From the NCBI GenBank assembly GCA_023443625.1, contig JAEZTQ010000005.1, positions 124,001-188,000 on the forward strand: a stretch of DNA of 64,000 nucleotides, written 5' to 3'. The position numbers and the translations under genes are program-made. Shown here one piece after another: positions 43,607-53,872 of the stretch (position 1 is its first letter; the number at the start of each line of letters is the position of its first letter). The stretch comes from Bacillota bacterium. GTDB taxonomy: Bacteria; Bacillota_A; Clostridia; Lachnospirales; Lachnospiraceae. Under the pieces are notes generated by a model. The model ran no database searches, was not told where the DNA came from, and saw only the letters and a list, made by a program, of their open reading frames with translations.

Positions 43607-43981
43607 CTATGCATTCATCCATTTCTTACTGTTTACTTTACGAATGGAGCGAACAACGAAACCGTCTGCCGGAACGTCTCCTCCCATGGAAGCATAAATT
43701 GCAGCTGTTATAACAGCTACTAACTCATAATCATTTACTAATTCCTCTTGCTCATTGCTTTCTATCTGGGAGATAACATTATCTATAGAAGGGTTTGACG
43801 ATGCTGTCTGTTCTGAAACACTACCCTTTAAATTGGGCTTAATCTTAACAAAATAGGTGATTAACATAATTAGTATCAGAACTGATAAAGCAACAACCGC
43901 ATAAAACAACATATTGATATTATCTATAATATCTCTCGTTATAGCTGCAGGGCTGATTACTACGTACTCTAATATACTCAT
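43607..43981 (-). CDS. OadG-family small membrane subunit of a decarboxylase
   Basis: 124 residues. One membrane helix (about 24-47, MLFYAVVALSVLILIMLITYFV) is followed by an acidic linker and a C-terminal motif (ELVAVITAAIYASMGG ... FVVRSIRKV). That motif is characteristic of gamma subunits of sodium-pumping decarboxylases and related assembly proteins. It probably tethers the carboxyltransferase subunits to the membrane. The sodium-translocating beta subunit, normally encoded nearby, is absent from this operon and this window. Confidence 0.8.
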   Translation of the reverse strand: MSILEYVVISPAAITRDIIDNINMLFYAVVALSVLILIMLITYFVKIKPNLKGSVSEQTASSNPSIDNVISQIESNEQEELVNDYELVAVITAAIYASMGGDVPADGFVVRSIRKVNSKKWMNA

Positions 43982-43995
43982 AATCTCACCTCATC

Positions 43996-45432
43996 CTATA
44001 TTGTGCCATGCTTTTTAGCAGGGCGGCTCTCTCTTTTTGTGAAGAGCATTTCAAAGGAATATATAGCATGCTTACGAACAGCTTCTGGTTCAATAATACT
44101 ATCCACATATCCCCGTCTTGCTGCTGCTTCTGCACTGGATTGAAGAGATGCATATTCTGTTGCCTTCTCGCTTATTGTATCTGCAGCTTCGCCATCATAC
44201 ATAATCTGTGCTGCTAATTGGGCATTCATCATTCCAATCTGAGCGCTAGGTAATGCAAACACTAAATCAGCACCAATATGCTTTGAGTTCATAGAAAGAT
44301 AGGATGTACCATAAGCTTTACCCACAATAAAGTTAACCTTAGGTACCGTTGCATTAGCAAATGCATAAGTTAATTTAGCGGAGGCTTTTGCAATGGATTT
44401 TTCTTCTTCCACTGTAGCCTTATAGCCATTAACATTGGTTAATGATAATAGGGGGATATTAAAAGCATCACAGAAATTAACAAAATCTGCAGCCTTTTCA
44501 CAGCCTGCTTTTGTTAAGGTACCATCAAAACGCTCGGTAACCTTACCTGCCTCATCAGTAACCTCTAAGCGATTGGCTACTGCACCCACGGTCATGCCGT
44601 TTAATCTGATAAAGCCTGTAACCATTTCCTTAGCATAATCAGCCTTTATTTCAAAGAAATAATGATTATCTGAAATATCAATTAATGCTTTTTTGGTATC
44701 ATTTACTTCACTTTCAAAATCAGGAAGTAGGCGATTAAGGTCATCTGTACATTCATCAAAAGAAGCATCATCTTCGTTATTTGTTGGTAATATTGCTATT
44801 AAGTCACGAATCTTTGCAATTACTTCTTCCTCAGTTTGTCCAACATAATCCACCAAACCAGTCTTAGCCTGGTATGCAGCCTTAGAGGTATCATTTTTAT
44901 CTTTGTTATTACCAGCTAAAGCATTGGGAGAGTTAACGAATAATCTAGCATCTTTACCCTCCATAAAAGAAAAGTCACTTAAAGAAGCCATCACAGCTAA
45001 ACCACCACCGGAATTACCAAACACAGCAGTAATCTGAGGGATTACACCTGAAGCCAAAGTCTGCTTCATATAAATCTCTCCAAAGCCGTTAAGAGCATCA
45101 GTTGCTTCCTGTAATCTAAGTCCAGTAGAATCAATAAACCCTACCACAGGAGCTCCTACTTTAAGTGCCATATCATAAATATGCGATATTTTTTTTGCAT
45201 GCATTTCACCTACGGAACCACCCATGGATGAAGCATCCTGACTAAATACATAAACAAGATTCCCATGAATTACACCATAACCGGTAATAACGCCATCAGC
45301 CGGGGTATCTTTTTGCAAAAGATTAAAGTCTGTACTTCTTTTTGTAACGAAAGCGCCGACTTCAACAAAACTATTGTCGTCCAGCAAAGAAATAATTCTA
45401 TCCTTTGCTGACAGTTGTGCTGTACTGCTCAT
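43996..45432 (-). CDS. Acyl-CoA carboxyl transferase (MmdA / transcarboxylase 12S type)
   Basis: 478 residues with two crotonase-like halves, slightly shorter than the usual 510 or so. The N-terminal half has GVIHGNLVYVFSQDASSMGGSVGEMHAKKI and the oxyanion segment VFGNSGGGLAVMASLSDF. The C-terminal half has IVGKAYGTSYLSMNSKHIGAD and MNAQLAAQIM. The family carboxylates or decarboxylates methylmalonyl-CoA/propionyl-CoA using carboxybiotin. First of the operon with OadG-like, biotin carrier and OadA-like genes. The set could link methylmalonyl-CoA with pyruvate/oxaloacetate in propionate metabolism. Confidence 0.9.
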   Translation of the reverse strand: MSSTAQLSAKDRIISLLDDNSFVEVGAFVTKRSTDFNLLQKDTPADGVITGYGVIHGNLVYVFSQDASSMGGSVGEMHAKKISHIYDMALKVGAPVVGFIDSTGLRLQEATDALNGFGEIYMKQTLASGVIPQITAVFGNSGGGLAVMASLSDFSFMEGKDARLFVNSPNALAGNNKDKNDTSKAAYQAKTGLVDYVGQTEEEVIAKIRDLIAILPTNNEDDASFDECTDDLNRLLPDFESEVNDTKKALIDISDNHYFFEIKADYAKEMVTGFIRLNGMTVGAVANRLEVTDEAGKVTERFDGTLTKAGCEKAADFVNFCDAFNIPLLSLTNVNGYKATVEEEKSIAKASAKLTYAFANATVPKVNFIVGKAYGTSYLSMNSKHIGADLVFALPSAQIGMMNAQLAAQIMYDGEAADTISEKATEYASLQSSAEAAARRGYVDSIIEPEAVRKHAIYSFEMLFTKRESRPAKKHGTI

Positions 45433-45486
45433 TTTCAGCCCTCCATTTTATATTGTTATATATAAATCAATTCTATGCCAAGTATA

Positions 45487-45515
45487 ATTGTATAATATTT
45501 ATCACAAAAAGGCAA
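45487..45515 (-). promoter_or_regulatory. Candidate promoter of the carboxyl transferase operon
   Basis: Minus-strand TTGCCT (45515-45510), 17-base spacer, TACAAT (45492-45487), about 55 bases before the ATG. Confidence 0.5.
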
Positions 45516-45703
45516 GGACAAAATAAGGAGTATTATGACAGTTTAAACAATATTAAACAATTCAAATCAATTCTCCCAGATTATCTCAGATTTACCTGTC
45601 AAATTATTAATATTATCAAGTGTAGTTAAACTTTGATATAATATATCTCACAATTAAAGGGCATTCTATCTGAATTTACTAATAAATTACTTCCATAAGA
45701 TCT

Positions 45704-46330
45704 TTACATGTCAATATTGCAATCTAATACTTTCTTGATTTTATTAATCTGAAAACCTTTTCGGTAAAGAGATGCTAATAGTTTTTGCTTTTCTTCCACA
45801 GATAATGCATCTATATCTTTGGATTTCTTTGCGACTACCTTTTGGATAGCTTTTAACTCTGGGTCTTCCTCTGACTCCAGATTATCATATTCCTCCACAA
45901 AAGCTTTATCTATGATCTCCTTGTTAATACCCTTTTGCTGAAGCTGTGTTTTTATAACAAGTTTGCTTTTGGTATACATCTTCTTTTTAACATAGTCCAA
46001 GGCATAGCGATCATCACTTAAAAATCCATATTGGGATACATAGGATATGGTTCGCCTTATGATATCTTTTGCATATCCAGCATCTTCAAGTTTTTTTCTT
46101 AACTCCTCTTCTGTACGATCCATATATTTTAAAATGGATAAGGCTTTTTCCTTGGCTCGATAATAAATTTTTTCTTCTATTATGATTTCATAGCTAGATT
46201 GAGATATCTCTTCTCCCTCTCTTAAATTAAAATGATTGATTTCTTTCTGATATAATAAAAAGGCATATTCATCATCAATATATACTTTGACTTTAGATCG
46301 TCCCACATCCTCAAGCTGTGTAATTATCAT
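45704..46330 (-). CDS. recX: RecA regulator RecX
   Basis: 208 residues from the ATG at 46330, eight bases after AAGGAG; a GTG three codons upstream overlaps the spacer. The body is repeated three-helix modules, for example KALSILKYMDRTEEELRKKL, YGFLSDDRYALDYVKKK and LQQKGINKEIIDKAF, as in other RecX proteins. It limits RecA filament growth. It lies directly downstream of recA, separated by a hairpin with a T run that ends at its ribosome site. Its expression is probably set by read-through from the SOS-controlled recA promoter. Confidence 0.93.
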   Translation of the reverse strand: MIITQLEDVGRSKVKVYIDDEYAFLLYQKEINHFNLREGEEISQSSYEIIIEEKIYYRAKEKALSILKYMDRTEEELRKKLEDAGYAKDIIRRTISYVSQYGFLSDDRYALDYVKKKMYTKSKLVIKTQLQQKGINKEIIDKAFVEEYDNLESEEDPELKAIQKVVAKKSKDIDALSVEEKQKLLASLYRKGFQINKIKKVLDCNIDM

Positions 46331-46344
46331 ACAATGCACTCCTT

Positions 46345-46430
46345 AAAAACAGGCTGTCCTATAGAATATTCAAGTATAGGTGTTATATAACTTAAAACCC
46401 ATCTACCTGCTACTCCCCCTTGGACAGCCT
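46345..46430 (-). terminator. Terminator/attenuator between recA and recX
   Basis: On the minus strand AGGCTGTCC pairs with GGACAGCCT (9 bp) across a loop of about 62 bases, followed by GTTTTT and then the recX AAGGAG. A nested CCTATA ... TATAGG hairpin shares bases with the 3' arm, so two structures may compete. Confidence 0.65.
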
Positions 46431-46458
46431 TTGTTTCTATTAATTACTTATAGATTAA

Positions 46459-47484
46459 TTATTCTAATACTTCTGTATATCTTTTAGTTGGAGCCAAGGA
46501 ATACTTCTCCCGAACCTTAGTCTCAACCTCTTCAAATATCTGAGGATTTTCTAATAAGTACTGCTTGGCATTCTCCCTGCCCTGACCGATTTTAGCATCG
46601 TTATAAGCATACCAGGCACCACTTTTATTAATGATTCCAGAATCGGCTGCCAAATCAAGAACATCACCTTCTCTAGAGATACCTTTACCAAACATAATAT
46701 CAAATTCCGCTTCTCTAAAAGGAGGTGCAATTTTATTCTTAACAATCTTAACTCTTGTTCTATTACCAACAACCTCTCCGCCCTGCTTTAGGGATTCAAT
46801 TCTTCGTACATCCAGTCGGATTGAGGAATAGAATTTGAGAGCACGTCCACCAGTTGTTGTCTCTGGATTACCAAACATAATACCAACCTTCTCACGCAAC
46901 TGGTTAATAAATACAACAATACAATTGGACTTACTAATGACTGCTGTTAATTTACGAAGAGCCTGTGACATGAGCCTTGCTTGAAGACCTACATGGGCAT
47001 CTCCCATCTCGCCGTCAATCTCAGCCCTAGGTACTAAGGCTGCTACAGAGTCCACAATAATTATATCTACAGCACCGGAACGTACCATAGTCTCTGTAAT
47101 TTCCAAAGCCTGTTCACCATTATCTGGCTGGGAAATATATAAATTATCAATATCTACACCTATATTCTTAGCATATGCAGGATCAAGCGCATGCTCTGCA
47201 TCAATAAAACCTGCGATACCGCCCATCTTCTGTACCTCGGATACCATATGTAGGGCAACGGTTGTCTTACCACTTGATTCAGGACCATAAACCTCGATAA
47301 TTCTTCCCCTGGGAACTCCTCCTAGGCCCAGAGCAATATCCAAACTAATGGAACCAGTAGGAACGGTCTCAATGTTCATATTTGCATTGGTATCACCAAG
47401 CTTCATTACGGAACCTTTTCCATATTGCTTCTCAATCTGTGCAAGAGCAGATTCCAAAGCTCTTATTTTATCATCCTTTGCCAT
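46459..47484 (-). CDS. recA: Recombinase RecA
   Basis: 341 residues from the ATG at 47484 ([14 protein letters not shown]), seven bases after AAAGGGAG; an upstream frame extension overlaps the LexA box and is not used. Walker A is GPESSGKTT, the L1 loop contains [21 protein letters not shown] in two parts, and [21 protein letters not shown] forms L2. It forms DNA filaments for strand exchange and triggers LexA cleavage. Its promoter carries an SOS box at the transcription start. recX follows. Confidence 0.98.
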   Translation of the reverse strand: MAKDDKIRALESALAQIEKQYGKGSVMKLGDTNANMNIETVPTGSISLDIALGLGGVPRGRIIEVYGPESSGKTTVALHMVSEVQKMGGIAGFIDAEHALDPAYAKNIGVDIDNLYISQPDNGEQALEITETMVRSGAVDIIIVDSVAALVPRAEIDGEMGDAHVGLQARLMSQALRKLTAVISKSNCIVVFINQLREKVGIMFGNPETTTGGRALKFYSSIRLDVRRIESLKQGGEVVGNRTRVKIVKNKIAPPFREAEFDIMFGKGISREGDVLDLAADSGIINKSGAWYAYNDAKIGQGRENAKQYLLENPQIFEEVETKVREKYSLAPTKRYTEVLE

Positions 47485-47524
47485 ATCCAATCTCCCTTTT
47501 AATGAAGGATCACCCTTCAAAATA

Positions 47525-47538
47525 CGAACTAATGTTCT
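47525..47538 (-). promoter_or_regulatory. LexA (SOS) box of recA
   Basis: CGAACTAATGTTCT contains the perfect GAAC-N4-GTTC core of the Gram-positive LexA/DinR box (CGAACRNRYGTTYC). It covers the predicted transcription start, seven bases past the -10. Confidence 0.85.
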
Positions 47539-47544
47539 GAACAC

Positions 47545-47573
47545 ATATTAACTTATTTTTAAAGTAATGTCAA
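47545..47573 (-). promoter_or_regulatory. Sigma-A promoter of recA
   Basis: Minus-strand TTGACA (47573-47568), 17-base spacer, TAATAT (47550-47545). The gap from here to 47913 shows only a weak hairpin (CCCTCTT / AAGAGGG, 47813-47853), possibly the ilvA terminator. Confidence 0.85.
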
Positions 47574-47913
47574 TACTTTTGCCAAATTGCTTCAATTATT
47601 AAAATAAAATCTTTAATCGGAAAGTTTTTATTTAGATTAGGTATTAAGTATTAGAGTTAAATCAAGAAATCGACGGAAACCATGAACCCAACTGACATGA
47701 TAACAGAATATAAAGATATTCATATTATATCAAAAGCAGCTCCCTATGTAAATAGAAGCCATTCTGTCATTTCGCTGAATTTTTCTCTCTATTCTGTATA
47801 CTTATACCATAACCCTCTTTTCACAACTTCAAGATAATGAAATGATAAGAGGGCTTTATCCAGCATAAGAGCAATATAATGATAATTATACTTTAGAAAT
47901 TATCTATAGGTAT

Positions 47914-49131
47914 TTAGTATACCTTATTCGGCATTACTATCTTGGGGTTATATCCATGATCCATTAATGTCTGAACAATCTGCTGCTTGTGTTCCTGTCC
48001 AAAGGTCTCCATGGTGATTGTCAGCTCAACAGCACTATTACGGTTAATGCTTACAAATTGGTTGTGATCCAGACGAATTACATTACCCTGAGCCTTTGCG
48101 ATAATTGAGGCTACATTCACTAACTCACCCGGTCTATCTGGAAGCAATACCGATACGGTAAATACTCTTCCTCTCTGGATTAGACCATGCTGAACTATGG
48201 AGGACACAGTAATTATGTCCATATTACCCCCACTTAAAATAGAGACAATTTTTTTGTTTTTACAATCCAGATGTTTTAGAGCTGCAACGGTTAATAAGCC
48301 GGAATTTTCAACTACCATTTTATGATTTTCCATCATATCCAGGAAATTTACAATAAGCTCTTGATCTTCTATTGTGATAATATCATCAACATTTTGCTTG
48401 ATGTAGGGGAAGACAACATCTCCTGGAGTTTTAACTGCAGTACCATCTGCAATTGTATCAACTAGCGGAAGGGTAACAACTTCACCGGCTGCTAAGGATG
48501 CTTTCATACAGGCTGCACCAGCGGGCTCAACTCCTATAACTGTAATATTAGGATTAAGCATTTTTGCCAAGGTAGCTACTCCTGCCAGTAATCCTCCCCC
48601 TCCAACAGGAGCAAGAATGATATCAACGGTGGGTAAATCCTTAAATATTTCCATTGCAATTGTACCCTGACCCGTAGCTACAAGCTCATCATTAAAGGGA
48701 TGAATAAAGGTATAGCCCTTCTCTTCTGCCAGTTTTAAAGCATGTGCGCAAGCTTCATCATAAACATCTCCATATAGAATTACTTCTGCACCATAGCCCT
48801 TTGTTCGATTAACCTTAATTAAAGGTGTTGTAGAAGGCATAACAATAATAGCCTTTACACCGTAGAGCTTCGCTGCATAAGCAACTCCCTGGGCATGGTT
48901 TCCTGCAGATGCAGTAACCAAACCCCGCTTTCTTTCTTCTTTGGTCAAGGTGCTAATCTTATAATAGGCTCCACGAACCTTATAGGCACCTGTAAACTGC
49001 ATATTCTCTGGTTTTAAGTATACCTTATTACCCGTTGTATCGGAAAAATAGTCACTATAAACCAGTTCCGTACGAAGAATTACTTTCTTGACCGCTTCTG
49101 TTGCTTCCTCAAATTTCTCTAACGTCATCAT
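47914..49131 (-). CDS. ilvA: Threonine dehydratase with C-terminal ACT domain
   Basis: 405 residues from the ATG at 49131, seven bases after GGAGGG; an earlier ATG overlaps that site. The PLP Lys lies in FTGAYKVRGAYYK (about residue 54), the phosphate loop is ILAPVGGGGLLAGVA, and SAGNHAQGVAYAA is conserved. A single ACT domain (about 325-400) ends the protein, as in the medium-length form of threonine ammonia-lyase. It converts threonine to 2-oxobutanoate, for isoleucine or for propionate/energy metabolism. The ACT domain suggests allosteric control. No other ilv gene is nearby. Confidence 0.93.
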   Translation of the reverse strand: MMTLEKFEEATEAVKKVILRTELVYSDYFSDTTGNKVYLKPENMQFTGAYKVRGAYYKISTLTKEERKRGLVTASAGNHAQGVAYAAKLYGVKAIIVMPSTTPLIKVNRTKGYGAEVILYGDVYDEACAHALKLAEEKGYTFIHPFNDELVATGQGTIAMEIFKDLPTVDIILAPVGGGGLLAGVATLAKMLNPNITVIGVEPAGAACMKASLAAGEVVTLPLVDTIADGTAVKTPGDVVFPYIKQNVDDIITIEDQELIVNFLDMMENHKMVVENSGLLTVAALKHLDCKNKKIVSILSGGNMDIITVSSIVQHGLIQRGRVFTVSVLLPDRPGELVNVASIIAKAQGNVIRLDHNQFVSINRNSAVELTITMETFGQEHKQQIVQTLMDHGYNPKIVMPNKVY

Positions 49132-49208
49132 GATATTACCCTCCATTACGTGCTAAGCAAACTTCATACTTTAAGCACAATCTATAAACCGTCCAGGATT
49201 ATCTACCT

Positions 49209-50138
49209 CTATTCTACTTTTTGAAATAATGCATTTATAAAATCATCTGCACTAAATTTCTGTAGATCATCGATTTTTTCTCCTATACCTATATATTTAA
49301 CAGGAATTCCTAGTTCTGATTGTATTGCGATAGCAATTCCACCCTTGGCAGTTCCATCCAGCTTTGTTAATACGATGCCTGTTATGTCTGCCACTTCATT
49401 AAATTCTTTTGCCTGGGCTAAGGCATTCTGTCCAGTAGTTCCATCTAATACCACAAGGGTTTCACGGTATGCCTCAGGATACTCACGTTCAATAACACGA
49501 TCAATCTTTTTTAATTCTTCCATAAGATTTTTCTTATTATGAAGACGTCCTGCCGTATCACAGAGAAGAATATCAATATCCCTTGCTTTGGCAGCCTTCA
49601 CGGCATCATAAATAACCGCTGCAGGGTCGGAACCTTCTTTTTGAGAAATGATGCCTACATTTGCCCTATGAGCCCATTCTGTAAGCTGTTCGATAGCTGC
49701 CGCTCGAAAAGTATCTGCCGCCGCCACCATAACCTTTTTACCTTTATCCTTCATCTGACCTGCTAATTTACCAACAGAGGTTGTCTTACCAACTCCATTA
49801 ACACCAATGAGCAATACAACAGACTTCTGGTTTTCAAAGTCATAGGCGGTTTCTTTCAACTGCATTTGCTCTTTCATGCTGTTAATTAATAGCTGCCTGC
49901 ACTCACTAGGATCCTTGATTTTATTTTCTTTAACTTTCTGTCTAAGATTTTCAATAATAGCTGTTGTCGTATTAATCCCTATATCCGCCATAATCAGAGT
50001 TTCTTCCAGTTCCTCATAGAAATCATCATCTATGCTGGAGAAACCGCTAAAAATAGCATCTATACCATGTGCAATGCTATTTCTGGTCTTAGATAAGCCT
50101 TGTACTAATTTGCCAAAAAAACCTGTTTTTTCTCCCAT
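49209..50138 (-). CDS. ftsY: Signal recognition particle receptor FtsY
   Basis: 309 residues from the ATG at 50138 (MGEKTGFFGKL), five bases after GGAGA. The N domain (about 1-100) is short, without the long acidic A domain of E. coli. The G domain has GVNGVGKTTSVGKLA, DTFRAAAIEQL, DTAGR and TKLDGTAKGG. It docks SRP-bound ribosomes at the membrane. It follows smc by about 105 bases in the rnc-smc-ftsY order, but ylxM-ffh is displaced about 15 kb. Confidence 0.97.
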   Translation of the reverse strand: MGEKTGFFGKLVQGLSKTRNSIAHGIDAIFSGFSSIDDDFYEELEETLIMADIGINTTTAIIENLRQKVKENKIKDPSECRQLLINSMKEQMQLKETAYDFENQKSVVLLIGVNGVGKTTSVGKLAGQMKDKGKKVMVAAADTFRAAAIEQLTEWAHRANVGIISQKEGSDPAAVIYDAVKAAKARDIDILLCDTAGRLHNKKNLMEELKKIDRVIEREYPEAYRETLVVLDGTTGQNALAQAKEFNEVADITGIVLTKLDGTAKGGIAIAIQSELGIPVKYIGIGEKIDDLQKFSADDFINALFQKVE

Positions 50139-50242
50139 ACAAATCTCCATTCTACCAAGGCACCACTAATTTGGGTGTCCGTATTATATTTACAAAGTGA
50201 ATTGTCTTAGGGATAGAACTGTCTATCACTAAAACACTTAAA

Positions 50243-53200
50243 TTATTTATCTAGCTCATTCTCAATTAAGTTAACAGAAACCAAGGTGGATACGCCTTTT
50301 TCCTGCATGGTAATACCATATAAAATATCTGCAGAAGCCATGGTTCCTCTTCGATGTGTAATAACTATAAATTGTGTATCCTTGGTTAATTTATTCAGAT
50401 ATTTAGCAAAACGCTTTACATTTGAATCATCCAAAGCAGCTTCAATTTCGTCTAAGAGACAGAAGGGAGAAGGTTTTAAGTTCTGGATTGCAAATAGTAA
50501 GGAAATTGCTGTCAATGCCTTTTCGCCACCGGATAGCTGCATCATATTCTGAAGTTTCTTGCCAGGAGGCTGAGCATTAATACGAATTCCGGCTTCCAGA
50601 ATATCCTCATTCTCTGTTAATTCCAAATCGGCTTTACCACCACCAAAGAGTTCACCGAATACTACGTCAAACTGCTCATTGATAGCTTTAAACTTTTCAC
50701 TAAATTGAATTCGCATCTCTGTGTCAAGCTCTTGAATGATTTGCAGAAGTACCTCCTCTGCCTTGATTAAATCTTCTCTTTGCTCTGATAAAAATTCATA
50801 CCGCTCAGACAAATTCTTATAGTCCTCAATGGCATTGACATTAACATCACCCAGCTCTTTTATTTTTGCCTTAATCTCACCAACTAACTTCTTGGCTTGA
50901 GTAAGACTGATGTCATCATCAATGGGAATATTTAAGGCTGTTGTATATGTAAGCTCATATTCCTCCCACATATAACTCATCTGCTGGTCAGTTTGTTCTT
51001 GCAGCTTATCCTTTTGGCCATTCAAACGATAGCATTCCTTATCCAGTTCATTCATCCTGCTTGAAAGCTCTTCTCTTTTTGCAAAGAAGCTCTTGTGGAT
51101 ACTAGTAATATGCTCTTTTTCTTTCGTTTTAGTTTTAATCTTATCTTCCAGTTCCATAATAGCTTGCTGGTAGTTCTTAATAACACTTTCTGTCTGGCTA
51201 ATAATTTGCTTCTTTTCATCTACCGCTTGAGAAGCCTTTTGGATGTCACCCTTTAATGAAGCCTCTTCCTCAAAGAGTTTTTCCATCTCTCTCTTAACAC
51301 GCTTTACGTTCTCTAGTATGAATTGATTGTTTTGCTCTAAAGAGGATAATTCCAGCTTTAACTGGGAGGTCTTATCCACTGCCCCCTGTTCTTTTTCTCT
51401 TTCTACTCCAAGAAGCTTGGTAAGCTGTTCAATCCTATCTTCTTTTTCTTTATTTAGCTGAGAGTTTTGAGAGAGGGATAGGGTTAATTTATCTAAATTA
51501 TCCTTTAAGTCCTTCGCTTGAATTTCTATTTCGCTAAGTTCTCGTAAATATTCCTGATATACAGCCTCATACTCCCTTTTCCTTACTAATTCTCTGTCTA
51601 AATTCATTTTAGCAGTATTCTGCTCTAAGAATTTATCTTGCAAGAGTAGTTTTATACTTTCTAAATTTGTACGATGCTTAGACTTAGCTTCCTTATATTC
51701 TTCTTTACTTTGAAGTAAATCAGTAGACTTTTCCTTTAGGGAAGCAACAACTTCTTCCATTTCCTCTATCTCACGTCTTCTTCCTAAAAGGTTGCTGGCA
51801 TTTTTATAAGCTCCACCAGAGATTGAACCGCCGGGAGTTAATAATTCACCCTCAAGGGTTACAATTCTTAAGCTGTAATTATATTTTTTGGCAATGATTG
51901 TAGCATGATCGATATGATCAACAACAATAATTTTACCGAGAAGGTAGCCAATTAATGCATTAAATTTATTATCTGCCTCTACCAAATTGCTGGCAACTCC
52001 CAGAACCCCTGGTTCCTTAAGAACCCTATCATTATGAATGCCTGTACCTGAGGATATATTCGTAAGAGGTAAAAAGGTCGCTCTACCAAACTTATTCTTC
52101 TTTAAATATGCAATAAGTTCTTTGGCTGTAGCTTCATTATCCGTAACGATATTTTGAATAGTTCCGCCAAGGGCAGTCTCAATGGCTGTCTCATAGGTTT
52201 TTTCCACCTTAATGATATCAGCTACAACTCCGACTATACCCTTTAGTACTGCCTTACGCTCCATAACCTTCTTTATACTGATGCCGTAGCCTTCGTAACG
52301 TTCCGTTAAGTTCATTAATGATTCTAAACGAGATTTTTCACCCAAGAATTGTGCTTGTACCTCGTTATATTCCCTACTAACACCATCAATCTGGGCCTGG
52401 ATATCAATAAGGGATTGCTCTAATGTATTGCTTTCCTGGGTCTTTTGAAGAATCACCTCTGAAATCCTTTGTATATTGGTTTCACAGCCCTTAATAGCCT
52501 CTGAATACTGACTTTCTTCGCTTTTATTCTTTAATATTTTTTGATTTAATTCTGCTCTGCGGATATTGTTTTGTTCCAGCATGGTCTCATAACGCTGCAT
52601 ATTACTCTTAATTCCGGAATTAACATTAAGTTGTTCAAATATTTTATTATTACACTCTTCTATTTCCTTGGAATATTTGAGTATGTTTTCTTTAATTTCA
52701 TTCAATTCAACAAGAGCAGTACTGAGTAAGTCATCCATAGCGGATAATTTTTCATCAATTCCTGCTTTTTCCGTCAGATAACTCTTTTCTTCTTCTTTTT
52801 TAACTTGGATATCTTGGTTATTTGTATGTATGCGATTTTGAATATATTCATCATTTTGAATCAAAGAACTGATTTGTTCCTGTAGAACCTTAATCTCTCC
52901 CTCGGATTTCTCAACCCTAAGCTTTAAATCGTTGTAGCTGTTCTTATCCTCTTCAATGGTTTTATCGCACTCTTCCAACTGTTCTTCCAAACGGACATAT
53001 TCTTCCTTCGTATTCTCATACTCCACCTTGGCCTGATCTAGGTCGGCAGAGGCAATAACTAATTTTTCTTCTAATTGCTCTCTTGAGGTACGAAGCTTGT
53101 CATATTCCTTCAAGAATTGATTTACTTCAAGATTTTTCAATTCTTCCTTAAGTTTTAAATAAACCTTGGCAACAGCTGACTGCTTTTCTAAAGGGGACAG

Positions 53201-53803
53201 CTGCTTTTCTATTTCTTTAATAATATCTGTGATACGAGATAAATTCAGTTTCTCTTCTTCTAAATTCTTTTCTGCTGTACTCTTTCTTCTTTTAAATTTA
53301 ACGATACCTGCCGCTTCATCAAATAGCTCACGACGATCTTCCGGCTTACCACTTAAGATTTTATCTATCTGGCCTTGTCCAATGATGGAATAGCCTTCTT
53401 TACCGATACCCGTATCTAAGAAAAGTTCATGAACATCCTTAAGACGACAAGTAGATCCATTGATCAAGTATTCACTTTCACCAGAGCGATATACTCTTCT
53501 GGCAATGGTTACTTCTTCGTAATCAATGGGCAACTTATGATCGGAATTGTCCATGGTTATTGCTACAAAAGCGTAGCCTAAGGGCTTACGGGTCTGTGTT
53601 CCAGAGAAAATAACATCCTCCATCTTAGCTCCCCTAAGCTGTTTGGCACTTTGTTCACCAAGTACCCATCTTACCGCATCTGCAACATTACTTTTACCAC
53701 TTCCGTTTGGTCCTACAATTCCCGTAATACCATCATGAAATTCTAAAACAATCTTATTAGCAAAAGATTTAAAACCATGAATTTCAATACTTTTTAAATA
53801 CAT
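50243..53803 (-). CDS. smc: Chromosome segregation protein SMC
   Basis: 1186 residues, full length. The N-terminal ATPase half has [28 protein letters not shown] (Walker A at about 32-39). Two long coiled coils (about 170-500 and 680-1020) flank the hinge (about 510-670, with GRATFLPL and [20 protein letters not shown]). The C-terminal half has signature [18 protein letters not shown] and Walker [13 protein letters not shown]. It organises and segregates chromosomes with ScpAB. It lies between rnc and ftsY, the standard Firmicute position. Confidence 0.98.
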   Translation of the reverse strand: MYLKSIEIHGFKSFANKIVLEFHDGITGIVGPNGSGKSNVADAVRWVLGEQSAKQLRGAKMEDVIFSGTQTRKPLGYAFVAITMDNSDHKLPIDYEEVTIARRVYRSGESEYLINGSTCRLKDVHELFLDTGIGKEGYSIIGQGQIDKILSGKPEDRRELFDEAAGIVKFKRRKSTAEKNLEEEKLNLSRITDIIKEIEKQLSPLEKQSAVAKVYLKLKEELKNLEVNQFLKEYDKLRTSREQLEEKLVIASADLDQAKVEYENTKEEYVRLEEQLEECDKTIEEDKNSYNDLKLRVEKSEGEIKVLQEQISSLIQNDEYIQNRIHTNNQDIQVKKEEEKSYLTEKAGIDEKLSAMDDLLSTALVELNEIKENILKYSKEIEECNNKIFEQLNVNSGIKSNMQRYETMLEQNNIRRAELNQKILKNKSEESQYSEAIKGCETNIQRISEVILQKTQESNTLEQSLIDIQAQIDGVSREYNEVQAQFLGEKSRLESLMNLTERYEGYGISIKKVMERKAVLKGIVGVVADIIKVEKTYETAIETALGGTIQNIVTDNEATAKELIAYLKKNKFGRATFLPLTNISSGTGIHNDRVLKEPGVLGVASNLVEADNKFNALIGYLLGKIIVVDHIDHATIIAKKYNYSLRIVTLEGELLTPGGSISGGAYKNASNLLGRRREIEEMEEVVASLKEKSTDLLQSKEEYKEAKSKHRTNLESIKLLLQDKFLEQNTAKMNLDRELVRKREYEAVYQEYLRELSEIEIQAKDLKDNLDKLTLSLSQNSQLNKEKEDRIEQLTKLLGVEREKEQGAVDKTSQLKLELSSLEQNNQFILENVKRVKREMEKLFEEEASLKGDIQKASQAVDEKKQIISQTESVIKNYQQAIMELEDKIKTKTKEKEHITSIHKSFFAKREELSSRMNELDKECYRLNGQKDKLQEQTDQQMSYMWEEYELTYTTALNIPIDDDISLTQAKKLVGEIKAKIKELGDVNVNAIEDYKNLSERYEFLSEQREDLIKAEEVLLQIIQELDTEMRIQFSEKFKAINEQFDVVFGELFGGGKADLELTENEDILEAGIRINAQPPGKKLQNMMQLSGGEKALTAISLLFAIQNLKPSPFCLLDEIEAALDDSNVKRFAKYLNKLTKDTQFIVITHRRGTMASADILYGITMQEKGVSTLVSVNLIENELDK

Positions 53804-53872
53804 TAAAAGTCTCCCATCTATTTCTTATATCCGTACACGGACAAAAAAGCAGCTATGTGAACCTTTGTCTGC

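Noticed and set aside
47485..47544. N-terminal extension of recA by 20 codons
   Set aside because: Runs through the LexA box and to the edge of the -10; the ATG at 47484 has a ribosome site and the standard MAKDDK start.
49132..49208. T-box or attenuator upstream of ilvA
   Set aside because: The gap to ftsY is only about 75 bases and lacks any T-box sequence or terminator.
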